Shown here one piece after another: positions 1 through 7,319 of a stretch of 64,000 nt of DNA (the stretch's first letter is position 1; every line of letters starts with the position of its first letter). The notes under the pieces are model-generated. The model worked only from the letters and a program-made list of their open reading frames with translations. It ran no database searches and was not told where the DNA came from. Origin of the DNA: H2-BAC3 sp045863035 (GTDB lineage Bacteria; Bacteroidota; Ignavibacteria; Ignavibacteriales; Ignavibacteriaceae); the NCBI GenBank assembly GCA_045863035.1, contig BTUV01000004.1, forward strand, positions 1-64,000, written 5' to 3'. The position numbers and the translations under genes are program-made.

Positions 1-14
1 TTTCCGCCATTATT
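1..14 (+). repeat. Direct repeat copy 1: probable 3' end of an upstream tRNA-Ser
   Basis: The 14 bases are identical to 99-112 and include the last acceptor-stem bases, the discriminator G, CCA (7-9) and five bases of downstream flank. The shared flank argues for a tandem duplication of the tRNA 3' end rather than chance. Whether an intact tRNA precedes it cannot be seen, because it lies outside the window. Confidence 0.5.
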
Positions 15-31
15 TACAAATTGATATACGA

Positions 32-107
32 TTGGAAAGCGGGTGAACGGGAAACCGTTCCGTGGGTTCTCCACAGGACGCTGCGCGGAATCCCACTCTT
101 TCCGCCA
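32..107 (+). pseudogene. 3' fragment of a tRNA-Ser(GGA) with an insertion in the T loop
   Basis: The stretch reads as the 3' half of a class II tRNA. An anticodon loop with GGA (34-36) is followed by the 3' strand of the anticodon stem (39-43). A long variable arm has stem 45-50/55-60 with a GAAA loop, the T stem is 62-66/92-96, and the acceptor 3' strand 97-103 is followed by G and an encoded CCA (105-107). The 5' half is missing: bases 27-31 do not pair with 39-43, so homology stops in the anticodon loop. The T loop, expected to be 7 nt (TTCGAAT), is split after TTC by 18 extra bases (70-87). This is a non-functional remnant. Bases 1-14 repeat 99-112 exactly, so the window probably opens on the 3' end of another copy. 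Confidence 0.7.
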
Positions 108-127
108 TTATTCTTTTGAACGAAAAG

Positions 128-1375
128 TTATAAAATACTTGTCAGATATTGCACCCATATTATCCCCATTGAAATGATAAATCCGGCTATTGTGGCAGGA
201 ATCCCATATTTTAGAAACTCCCCGAACTTTATTTCAATTCCAAACCGGAGGGCAATTTCAGCTACTATTAGGTTTGCCATCGCACCGATTAGCGTCAGAT
301 TACCGGCGATTGTGGCCGCGGAAGCAAGAGCAATCCAAAGCATTTCACCTGCACCAGATGCCTTCATTAACGGTAGAACAAGAATGGTAAATGGTACATT
401 GCTGACAATCTGGGAAAGAACTAAAGATAGACCGTGCATGATGCCAAGACCATTAAAATCGTTACTTAGTTTAACACCCTCAGTAAAAATTGCAAGAAGG
501 TGTTCTTTTTCAACTGCATGAATCACTATAAAAAGTGATGCAAAAAAAAGAAGGAGCACCCAATCAACCTCCTTTATTATTTTCGATGGCTTAATCTTTC
601 CGAAAAGGAGAATTGCTGCACCTCCCATCAAAGCAATCTCAGGATAGGTAAGATTGATGATGTGACTGAAAAAAAAGAGTGTAATAACAGAAAGAAAAAT
701 CGGTACTGAGAATTTCATTGAAGAAAAATTATAACTTAGATTTTCAGAACTAAAGGTGAGTGCTTCTTTAGAACTAAATTCTGCTCTGGCAATCAGCATG
801 ACTATCCAATATATACTGAGCATTCCGATTACCGAAACCGGCAGCAGAAGCAGAAGGAATCTTCCGTAAGAGATACCAGATGCAAGTCCGATAAGCATAT
901 TTTGAGGATTCCCGGTAATAGACATAGCACTGCCTGAGTTTGAGGCCAGAATTTCAGCTATCAGATAGGGAAGGGGATTTAATCTGGCAGAGCGGCAAAC
1001 AGTAATAACAACCGGCGTAAAAAGCAGAACGACAGCATCATTTACCAGAAAGGCACTGGCAAATCCGGTAACAAAAATAATGTTGAGTAAGAGCCCCCTT
1101 CTTGTCGAGGAATAAGCGATGGTTTTTTCTGCAATAAACGTAAAAAACCCGTCTAATTCCAGTACCGCAATAATTATCATCATTCCAAGCAGTAGCCCAA
1201 TAGTATTAAAATCTATTGCGGCAACTGCTTCGTCAAGAGGCAGTATTCCGGTGATGATCATTAGGACCGCTCCCGCAAAAGCTGCGGAGGGACGATCAAC
1301 ATTTATACCCGGAATACGTGTAAAAATGATGCCTGTATAGGTAACCAGGAATATGATAAGAGTCAGATTTTCCAA
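128..1375 (-). CDS. SLC13/ArsB-NhaD superfamily permease
   Basis: A 415-residue integral membrane protein with about ten hydrophobic segments. The family hallmark is present in the first half: an NDAVVLLFTP segment, then a SGSAMSITGNPQN-type helix hairpin. A second matching half contains SNVPFTILVLP and AGNLTLIGAMAN. These paired motifs are typical of the ion transporter superfamily (citrate/dicarboxylate SLC13, arsenite ArsB, Na+/H+ NhaD), which couple anion movement to Na+ or H+. The substrate cannot be decided from sequence. The start is a TTG with no clear Shine-Dalgarno, 31 bp from the divergent MATE gene. No ars genes are nearby, so an arsenite role has no contextual support. Confidence 0.85.
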   Translation of the reverse strand: MENLTLIIFLVTYTGIIFTRIPGINVDRPSAAFAGAVLMIITGILPLDEAVAAIDFNTIGLLLGMMIIIAVLELDGFFTFIAEKTIAYSSTRRGLLLNIIFVTGFASAFLVNDAVVLLFTPVVITVCRSARLNPLPYLIAEILASNSGSAMSITGNPQNMLIGLASGISYGRFLLLLLPVSVIGMLSIYWIVMLIARAEFSSKEALTFSSENLSYNFSSMKFSVPIFLSVITLFFFSHIINLTYPEIALMGGAAILLFGKIKPSKIIKEVDWVLLLFFASLFIVIHAVEKEHLLAIFTEGVKLSNDFNGLGIMHGLSLVLSQIVSNVPFTILVLPLMKASGAGEMLWIALASAATIAGNLTLIGAMANLIVAEIALRFGIEIKFGEFLKYGIPATIAGFIISMGIIWVQYLTSIL

Positions 1376-1406
1376 ATATTAGCTTATTTTTCTTTTACGA
1401 AATTTA

Positions 1407-2783
1407 ATGAATGTTATCCGGAGAAGCTCTCTGAATTTTTTAAAAAAATACCAGCATCACATCCGACAAACCACGCGCCTTGCAGTACCGGTGGTTATTG
1501 GACAAGTCGGGCATGTTATGATGGGTGTTATTGATAATGCTATGGTCGGCCGGGTAGGTCCGGTTTCTCTTGCCGGTGCTGCAATTGGGAATAGTCTTTT
1601 CTTCACCGTTATGGTTGTGGGTATTGGTATGTCCTATGCACTTTCGCCATTAACTGCAATGGCGGCTGGTAAACAGAATACCGGCGAAATAAGCACCATT
1701 TTTAAGCAGGCGTTTTATATTAATAGTATCACTGCTCTCTTACTTTTGAGCGTTACATATTTCGGGGCATATTTGATAAGCTATCTTGATCAGCCCGATG
1801 CAGTTAGAGAGCTTGCCATCCCCTATATGCAGACGCTTGCTTTCTCCGCCGTACCCTTGATGATGTTTCAGCATAACAGACAGTTTATCGAAGGACTTTC
1901 GATTATGAAGCCGGCAATGTATATTACTTTGCTTGCGAACGGGGTTAATGCATTTGCTAATTGGGTGCTCATTTACGGTAATCTTGGCTTTCCGGAGTAC
2001 GGGCTTGCAGGGGCAGGGTATGCTACCTTCATTTCCCGATTATTTATGGCGGTGGTCATTTTGGCGTTTATTTATAAAAACAAGGAATTTAAGAAATATT
2101 CACTCAACCCGTTTCCGGTTAAGTTTGATAAAAAGCAGAGCATGAGGATTCTAAAACTTGGCAGTGGAAGTGCTTCACAATACTTTTTTGAGGTTACTGC
2201 ATTCTCATTAGCCGCCGTTATGGTCGGATGGCTTGGTGCAATTCAGCTCGCCTCACACCAGATTGCAATTAGTGTTGCTTCAGTTACCTATATGATAACT
2301 GTTGGAATTTCTTCCGCTTCAGCCATCAGAGTAGGTAATTACCTTGGGCAGGGGAATCTTACAGAAACGAGAACTGCAGGTATTGCCGCACTGATTTTGG
2401 GTGCATCGGTAATGGTATGTTTTGCTGTGCTTCTCACACTGTTTCATAACTTTCTTCCGGCGCTTTATATCAATGACCCGGATGTGATCAGGCAGGCGGG
2501 TATTTTATTGCTCTTTGCCGCTCTTTTTCAGGTGTTCGACGGAACTCAGGCAGTCGGATTAGGAGTATTGCGTGGTATTGCTGATGTAAAAATACCGACA
2601 ATTATAACTTTTATTGCTTATTGGGCAATCGGACTTCCAGGAGCTTATCTTCTCGGATTTACATTTTCGTTCGGTGTGGAGGGTATTTGGGCAGCATTAT
2701 CGATTGCTCTGGCAGTCTCGGCGGGGTTGCTCACTATGCGTTTTCTTAAAATGACGAAAAACCCGGTTTTTTTACAAAAATGA
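1407..2783 (+). CDS. MATE-family multidrug efflux transporter
   Basis: A 458-residue protein with about twelve transmembrane helices in two homologous halves, of the usual NorM/DinF length. The first helices carry the typical TRLAVPVVIGQVGHVMMG and DNAMVGRVGPVSLAGAAIG signatures of MATE proteins, which export cationic drugs or metabolites using Na+ or H+ gradients. The second half begins at about residue 245 with ILKLGSGSASQYFFEV. The gene is divergent from the SLC13-like permease with only 31 bp between them, so both promoters must overlap the neighbouring coding sequence or its start. Substrate unknown. Confidence 0.93.
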   Translation: MNVIRRSSLNFLKKYQHHIRQTTRLAVPVVIGQVGHVMMGVIDNAMVGRVGPVSLAGAAIGNSLFFTVMVVGIGMSYALSPLTAMAAGKQNTGEISTIFKQAFYINSITALLLLSVTYFGAYLISYLDQPDAVRELAIPYMQTLAFSAVPLMMFQHNRQFIEGLSIMKPAMYITLLANGVNAFANWVLIYGNLGFPEYGLAGAGYATFISRLFMAVVILAFIYKNKEFKKYSLNPFPVKFDKKQSMRILKLGSGSASQYFFEVTAFSLAAVMVGWLGAIQLASHQIAISVASVTYMITVGISSASAIRVGNYLGQGNLTETRTAGIAALILGASVMVCFAVLLTLFHNFLPALYINDPDVIRQAGILLLFAALFQVFDGTQAVGLGVLRGIADVKIPTIITFIAYWAIGLPGAYLLGFTFSFGVEGIWAALSIALAVSAGLLTMRFLKMTKNPVFLQK

Positions 2784-2907
2784 GTATGCCATTCACTATT
2801 TAATAAATGAGCTTAACACGCATAATCAACCGTTTGTCAGATATATTAATCGCTATGAATATGTATATCTATATTTGAACCGTAACAAAAATCTAAAAGG
2901 TGATGCC

Positions 2908-3357
2908 ATGAAACGTAGATTATACAGATCAACCAGAGAAAAGATGCTTGCGGGTGTAGCCGGCGGTCTCGCTGAATATTTTGAAGTGGACCCGGTTCTT
3001 GTCCGGCTTGCTTTTGTACTTCTCTTTTTCTTTAACGGAGTCGGACTTTTGCTTTATATCGTGGCTATCTTTATCATTCCACGGGATGATTCAGGATATC
3101 GGGCAGTTCCTGAAAACTCTGCTGCTTCCAATCAATCAGAGGGTGAGGATGCAAACCAGAATACTGAGGAATCCGAAAAAAAAAGTAAGTCACGGATGAT
3201 ATTCGGAGCTATACTTATGGTTGTCGGAGCGCTGTTGCTTCTGAATGATGTTTTTCCCTCCGTTGACTTTGGAGATATTTTCCCGTTGGTTTTGTTAGGG
3301 CTCGGAAGCTGGCTCATATATCCTTACCTTTCCTCACGTAAGGAGGTGGGTCAATGA
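2908..3357 (+). CDS. PspC-domain membrane protein
   Basis: The start is ATG 2908, preceded by AAAAGGTGA. An upstream in-frame TTG at 2875 has no ribosome site and adds non-homologous residues. The 149-residue product opens with a PspC domain (about residues 1-62: RLYRSTREKMLAGVAGGLAEYF, one helix, then an IIPRDD end). A charged Glu/Asn/Lys-rich linker (about 70-100) follows, then two hydrophobic segments resembling the LiaI/LiaF-type domain of the next gene. PspC proteins sense or respond to cell-envelope stress. The stop overlaps the next gene's ATG (ATGA), so the two are co-translated and probably work together in the inner membrane. Confidence 0.88.
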   Translation: MKRRLYRSTREKMLAGVAGGLAEYFEVDPVLVRLAFVLLFFFNGVGLLLYIVAIFIIPRDDSGYRAVPENSAASNQSEGEDANQNTEESEKKSKSRMIFGAILMVVGALLLLNDVFPSVDFGDIFPLVLLGLGSWLIYPYLSSRKEVGQ

Positions 3358-4256
3358 AAACGAAACAGATGTTTTGGGGAGTATTTTTCTTAACTGTTGG
3401 AATACTCCTCCTCTTAAATAACTTACTGGAGAATGGTATCTCGCTTAATGGGGTTTACGAGTATTGGCCTCTGTTGCTGATTATGGCAGGAGCATCCATT
3501 ATGGCGAAGAATCAGATGGTTAAAGTTGTACTCGCAGGGCTTAACGGGCTTCTGCTTGCGCTAATGCTTTACTCCCTGATTAGTGCCCCATTCAGTTTTT
3601 TCCATTGGGATTCTGATTCTACGGTTGACTATAGTAGTGCAGCTGAACACTTAATGGACTATGACAGCACCATCCAGTCTGTAACTCTGGTTCTTGAGGC
3701 AGGCGCAGGTGCATTTGCGGTGAATGGTGACAGCGAAAAACAGTACACAGTTGACGGAAAAGGTGTTTTTCTTGTTTCCTCCGATCAGACTGATTCGTCA
3801 CTCAATTTAAAGGTTGAACACGATGAAATTGATATAAAACTTGGCGATAAAAAGGAAATTCAGAATTACATTAATATTGCTCTGAATAATAACCCTGAAT
3901 ATTCGTTTGATATTGCTTTGGGGGCAGCAACAGCCAATCTGAATTTTGGTGATTTGAAAATAAAGGATTTCAGCTTAAAAACCGGAGCGACCTCAATCGA
4001 TCTGACCCTTGGAATGCCTTCAAGAAGTGATTATAAGGCCACAATTGAGATGGGGATGGGCTCGGTCAGTATCAGGGTGCCAAAGGATGCAGGTGTTCAA
4101 CTGGATATGGATTTACCTCTTAGTGCTACTGATCTGAGTGAATTCACGAAGATGCAGGACAATACCTGGCAATCGGAGAACTATGGAACAGCAGCCAAAA
4201 AGATTCAACTCAAGATCAAGGGGGGTTTTTCCTCACTTAGGGTTTCAAGGTTCTAA
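3354..4256 (+). CDS. LiaF-like envelope protein (N-terminal helices, beta-rich C-terminal domain)
   Basis: 300 residues. The first ~75 form three hydrophobic segments of the LiaF/DUF5668 type (FLTVGILLLLNNLL, then a WPLLLIMAGASIM helix). From about residue 100 on, the protein is a soluble, beta-strand-rich domain with short repeated motifs (VLEAGAGAFAVNGD, LKTGATSIDLTLG, IEMGMGSVSIRVPKDAGV), the right-handed parallel-sheet pattern of LiaF C-terminal and adhesin-like (DUF4097-type) domains. In Gram-positives LiaF restrains a stress-sensing kinase; here it is paired with PspC, so an envelope-stress role is inferred. A strong terminator follows. Confidence 0.75.
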   Translation: MKTKQMFWGVFFLTVGILLLLNNLLENGISLNGVYEYWPLLLIMAGASIMAKNQMVKVVLAGLNGLLLALMLYSLISAPFSFFHWDSDSTVDYSSAAEHLMDYDSTIQSVTLVLEAGAGAFAVNGDSEKQYTVDGKGVFLVSSDQTDSSLNLKVEHDEIDIKLGDKKEIQNYINIALNNNPEYSFDIALGAATANLNFGDLKIKDFSLKTGATSIDLTLGMPSRSDYKATIEMGMGSVSIRVPKDAGVQLDMDLPLSATDLSEFTKMQDNTWQSENYGTAAKKIQLKIKGGFSSLRVSRF

Positions 4257-4280
4257 TAATTATCACCATTCCGTAAAAAG

Positions 4281-4317
4281 CCGGATTTTACTAAAATAAA
4301 ATCCGGTCTTTTTTCTC
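4281..4317 (+). terminator. Rho-independent terminator of the PspC-LiaF pair
   Basis: A perfect 10-bp stem (4281-4290 with 4297-4306) and a 6-nt loop are followed by TCTTTTTT. It lies 24 nt after the stop of the LiaF-like gene. Confidence 0.9.
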
Positions 4318-4380
4318 CTGCCACAGAAATCACATCATTATTTCTCATAATTTCCTTATTTTTCCTATCATAACTAAAGT

Positions 4381-5103
4381 GTGTCGGGTTTGGGTAAAAA
4401 ACAAAAGACAGATAGCATTCAGTTTAATTATCATTTCCGGTTCGAGAACGGGACGGAAAAGAAATTTATCCTTCGTCTCAGGCGGGATGATCTAAGCTAT
4501 ATTCTGCCGGAAATAAAGGAGATACCTGACTGGGCTCTATTAAAAAACTTCCGATGCCAGCATTGTCCCCTTGATGAAGCGCTTGTTACATACTGCCCTG
4601 TTGCGGTGAATATCGTTGATATTATTAATGAATTCCATGATCTGCCTTCATTTGAAAATGCAGAAGTTTTGGTGCAATCCACAAACCGCAGTTATCATAA
4701 AAAGACATCACTTCAGAGCGGGGTGAGCAGCATGATGGGTATCCGGATGGTAAGCTCCGGCTGTCCGGTTATGGGAAAATTGAAGCCGATGCTTCATTTT
4801 CATCTGCCATTTGCTACCCTCGAAGAAACCCAGGTCAGAGCACTTTCGATTTACCTGCTTGCCCAGTATGTAAAAAACAAAAAAGGGGGGGAACCGGATT
4901 GGGAAATGGATGGACTGGTTAAAATATATGAAGATATACGGGTACTAAATCTTAATGTCTCCCGTAAAATTGCCGATCTTGAGGATAAAGATACCAGTAT
5001 AAATTCCCTTGTTATACTTAATAACTTTGCTGATTATGTTACATTCACTATTGATGAATTTATGATAGATGATCTTGTGACGTATGTCAGAGAATTTATG
5101 TAA
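4381..5103 (+). CDS. Conserved-looking protein of unknown function with Cys/His motifs
   Basis: 240 residues starting at a GTG with no strong ribosome site. I do not recognise the family. Two conserved-looking motifs stand out: CxxC plus a third Cys in C59-Q-H-C62-P-L ... Y-C72-P-V-A, and SG-C128-P-V-M followed by H139 and H141. These could bind a metal or cluster. The C-terminal half is predicted helical and acidic, with no signal peptide or membrane segment, so it is probably cytoplasmic. It is followed after 41 bp by the YhhQ-type transporter, but the intergenic spacing does not prove an operon. Codon use resembles the neighbours. Confidence 0.7.
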   Translation: MSGLGKKQKTDSIQFNYHFRFENGTEKKFILRLRRDDLSYILPEIKEIPDWALLKNFRCQHCPLDEALVTYCPVAVNIVDIINEFHDLPSFENAEVLVQSTNRSYHKKTSLQSGVSSMMGIRMVSSGCPVMGKLKPMLHFHLPFATLEETQVRALSIYLLAQYVKNKKGGEPDWEMDGLVKIYEDIRVLNLNVSRKIADLEDKDTSINSLVILNNFADYVTFTIDEFMIDDLVTYVREFM

Positions 5104-5144
5104 TTACCATATTGTTATCCTATATACATAATATCGGAGGGTAA

Positions 5145-5906
5145 TTGAATCAAAAATCAACACGCCTTTTTTACCTTCTGGGAGCTTTCTTCGTTGCGAA
5201 TGCTCTTCTTGCTGAATTTATAGGAGTAAAAATATTTTCGCTTGAAAAAACCTTAGGTATTACCCCTTTCTCATTTTCATTTTTCGGAGTAGATGATCTC
5301 GCATTTAATCTGACGGCGGGAGTTTTACTTTGGCCGGTTGTTTTTATCATGACAGATATTATAAATGAGTACTTCGGAAAAAAAGGGGTCAGGTTGATGT
5401 CCTATACGGCCGCCGTTCTGATTTCTTATGCTTATGTAATGGTATATTTTTCGATATCAATACATCCGGCTGATTTCTGGGTTGGTACCGGCGAAGGTAA
5501 AGGAGTTCCGGATATGAATTCTGCCTTCAGTGCAATCTTCGGTCAGGGGCTATGGATTATTATCGGGTCATTAATTGCATTTCTGATCGGACAGTTTGTT
5601 GACGTCATTGTCTTCCACTTTTTGCGCCGGAAAACAGGAGAAAACAAAATCTGGTTGAGAGCTACCGGCTCAACGTTAGTCTCACAGTTTATAGACTCCT
5701 TTGTGGTATTGTTCGTCGCGTTTTATATAGGCGCTGACTGGAATCTTACCTTGGTTATGGCAATCGGCGTAGTTAATTATCTTTATAAATTTATTGTAGC
5801 TGTTGCGCTGACACCATTTTTATATATTATTCACGGGATTATAGACCGCTATCTTGGAAGAGAAGAAGCTAAGCGTTTAATGGAACAAGCAGCATCTGAC
5901 TCCTGA
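5145..5906 (+). CDS. Queuosine precursor transporter, YhhQ (DUF165/VUT) family
   Basis: The start is a TTG four bases after GGAGGG, which fixes it. The 253-residue product has about seven hydrophobic helices and family motifs: VNA-type start helix (FFVANALLAEFIGVK), the MTDIINEYFGKKGVR loop after the second long helix, GQFVDVIVFHFLRRKTG, and the ATGSTLVSQFIDSF helix. YhhQ of E. coli imports preQ0/preQ1 for queuosine synthesis in tRNA; homologues share these motifs. No que or tgt genes are visible in this window, so the substrate is a family-level inference. Confidence 0.88.
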   Translation: MNQKSTRLFYLLGAFFVANALLAEFIGVKIFSLEKTLGITPFSFSFFGVDDLAFNLTAGVLLWPVVFIMTDIINEYFGKKGVRLMSYTAAVLISYAYVMVYFSISIHPADFWVGTGEGKGVPDMNSAFSAIFGQGLWIIIGSLIAFLIGQFVDVIVFHFLRRKTGENKIWLRATGSTLVSQFIDSFVVLFVAFYIGADWNLTLVMAIGVVNYLYKFIVAVALTPFLYIIHGIIDRYLGREEAKRLMEQAASDS

Positions 5907-5945
5907 TATAACTCATCATCATAAATATTTTCTTTGACTGACCTT

Positions 5946-7235
5946 ATGAAACTTTACAACACTGCTGAAGATACTGCATCCGTTTTTCGTGAACTAATGG
6001 TAAGGGAACTAATTTCACCGGAGGAGGATACAGTTGTCATTCTTTATGATCTTAAACAAATTGAGGAACGGCTCGCCTCACTTAAAAATACGTTTCCGGC
6101 TAATACATTTCATACTGCGGCTGTTAAAGCTAATCCTCTGGTTTCGGTTTTAAAAAAGGTTTACGGTTTGGGCTTTGGTCTTGAAGCTGCAAGCAGGGGA
6201 GAACTTGCATTAGCAGAAGCTGCAGGCGCAGAGAAGAACGAAATCGTATTTGATTCCCCCGCAAAAACACTTGCAGAAATACACTATGCCCTTAAAAGTG
6301 GAATCTATCTAAACACAGATTCATTTGATGAAATCGACAGGGTGAGAGAATTAGCGAATAAAAACACTATTAAGGCAGGTGTAGGAGTCAGAGTAAATCC
6401 GCAGGTTGGCTCAGGAACGATCTCCTCAACAAGCGTAGCAGCACAAGTGTCAAAATTCGGTATTCCCCTTGATGAGAGTAAACGATTAAAAGAATATTAT
6501 TTAAAGAATTCTTTCCTGACAGGTATTCATCTTCACATTGGCTCGCAGGGTTGCCCGCTTGAGCTTTTGGTGAAAGGAGTAAAAAAAGCTGCTGCATTTG
6601 CTGAAGAGGTTAACCAGGAATCATTCGCGCTTTATGGCGAGCAAAGAATATTAAACTTTGATCTCGGCGGAGGACTTCCTGTTGGCTATTATCATGACAA
6701 ATTTCCGGTTACCATTACTGATTATTTTGAAATGTTAAAAAATGAAGTGCCAATTATCTTTTCAGGTAAATACCGGCTGATTACCGAGTTCGGCAGATAT
6801 ATATATGCAAATTCGGGTACGGTTATTTCACGGGTGGAGTATGTTAAAAAATTCAAGGAAGCAAATATCATTATGAATCATGCGGGAGCAGACCTTTTCC
6901 TGCGCAAAAGCTATAATCCGGGTGATTGGCATCATGAAATTGCACTCATGGACAGTAAGGGGAAGGTGAAAAACAGCAATTCCACGAGCGAATATATGGT
7001 TGCTGGTCCGTTATGTTTTGCCGGCGATATTATTGAACGAAATGCAAAACTCCCCGAAGCTGAAGCAGGGGATTATCTGATCATACATGATACTGGCGCA
7101 TATAACCTGAGTGCATGGTCGCGCTACAACAGCCGTCAGATACCAATAGTGATTGGATATGACCAGAGCACAGGTACTTTTGAAATACTCAGAAAAAGAG
7201 AAACACTTGATGAGATTGTGAATTTTTGGAGTTAG
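5946..7235 (+). CDS. PLP-dependent decarboxylase of the ornithine/diaminopimelate type (LysA-like)
   Basis: I start at ATG 5946; a TTG 12 bases earlier is also in frame and neither has a clear ribosome site. About 429 residues, alanine-racemase-fold (type III PLP). The Lys that binds PLP is in AVKANP, HIGSQ supports the phosphate/PLP ring, DLGGGLP is the glycine-rich loop, and EFGRY follows. GPLCFAGDII supplies the catalytic Cys and Asp from the partner subunit, and GAYNLSAWSRYNSR closes the site. This pattern fits meso-diaminopimelate decarboxylase, the last step of lysine synthesis, but the insert NSNSTSEYMVAGP and the isolated gene position leave related amino-acid decarboxylases possible. 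Confidence 0.8.
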   Translation: MKLYNTAEDTASVFRELMVRELISPEEDTVVILYDLKQIEERLASLKNTFPANTFHTAAVKANPLVSVLKKVYGLGFGLEAASRGELALAEAAGAEKNEIVFDSPAKTLAEIHYALKSGIYLNTDSFDEIDRVRELANKNTIKAGVGVRVNPQVGSGTISSTSVAAQVSKFGIPLDESKRLKEYYLKNSFLTGIHLHIGSQGCPLELLVKGVKKAAAFAEEVNQESFALYGEQRILNFDLGGGLPVGYYHDKFPVTITDYFEMLKNEVPIIFSGKYRLITEFGRYIYANSGTVISRVEYVKKFKEANIIMNHAGADLFLRKSYNPGDWHHEIALMDSKGKVKNSNSTSEYMVAGPLCFAGDIIERNAKLPEAEAGDYLIIHDTGAYNLSAWSRYNSRQIPIVIGYDQSTGTFEILRKRETLDEIVNFWS

Positions 7236-7267
7236 CTTCAGAGGGGTGTAAAATGTTGCCTATAAGA

Positions 7268-7301
7268 AATCCCTCCGGGAAGAAAAAATTCCGGAGGGAT
7301 T
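7268..7301. terminator. Bidirectional hairpin terminator
   Basis: A 12-13 bp near-perfect stem (7268-7280 with 7289-7301) and an A-rich loop lie between convergent genes ending at 7235 (+) and 7320 (-). Flanking A/T runs are moderate on both sides, so it probably serves both. Confidence 0.75.
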
Positions 7302-7319
7302 ATAAAGCAACAATAAATA

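Noticed and set aside
128..1375. Arsenite exporter ArsB
   Set aside because: The fold matches the ArsB/NhaD/SLC13 group but no ars genes or arsenic-specific features are visible, so only the superfamily is called.
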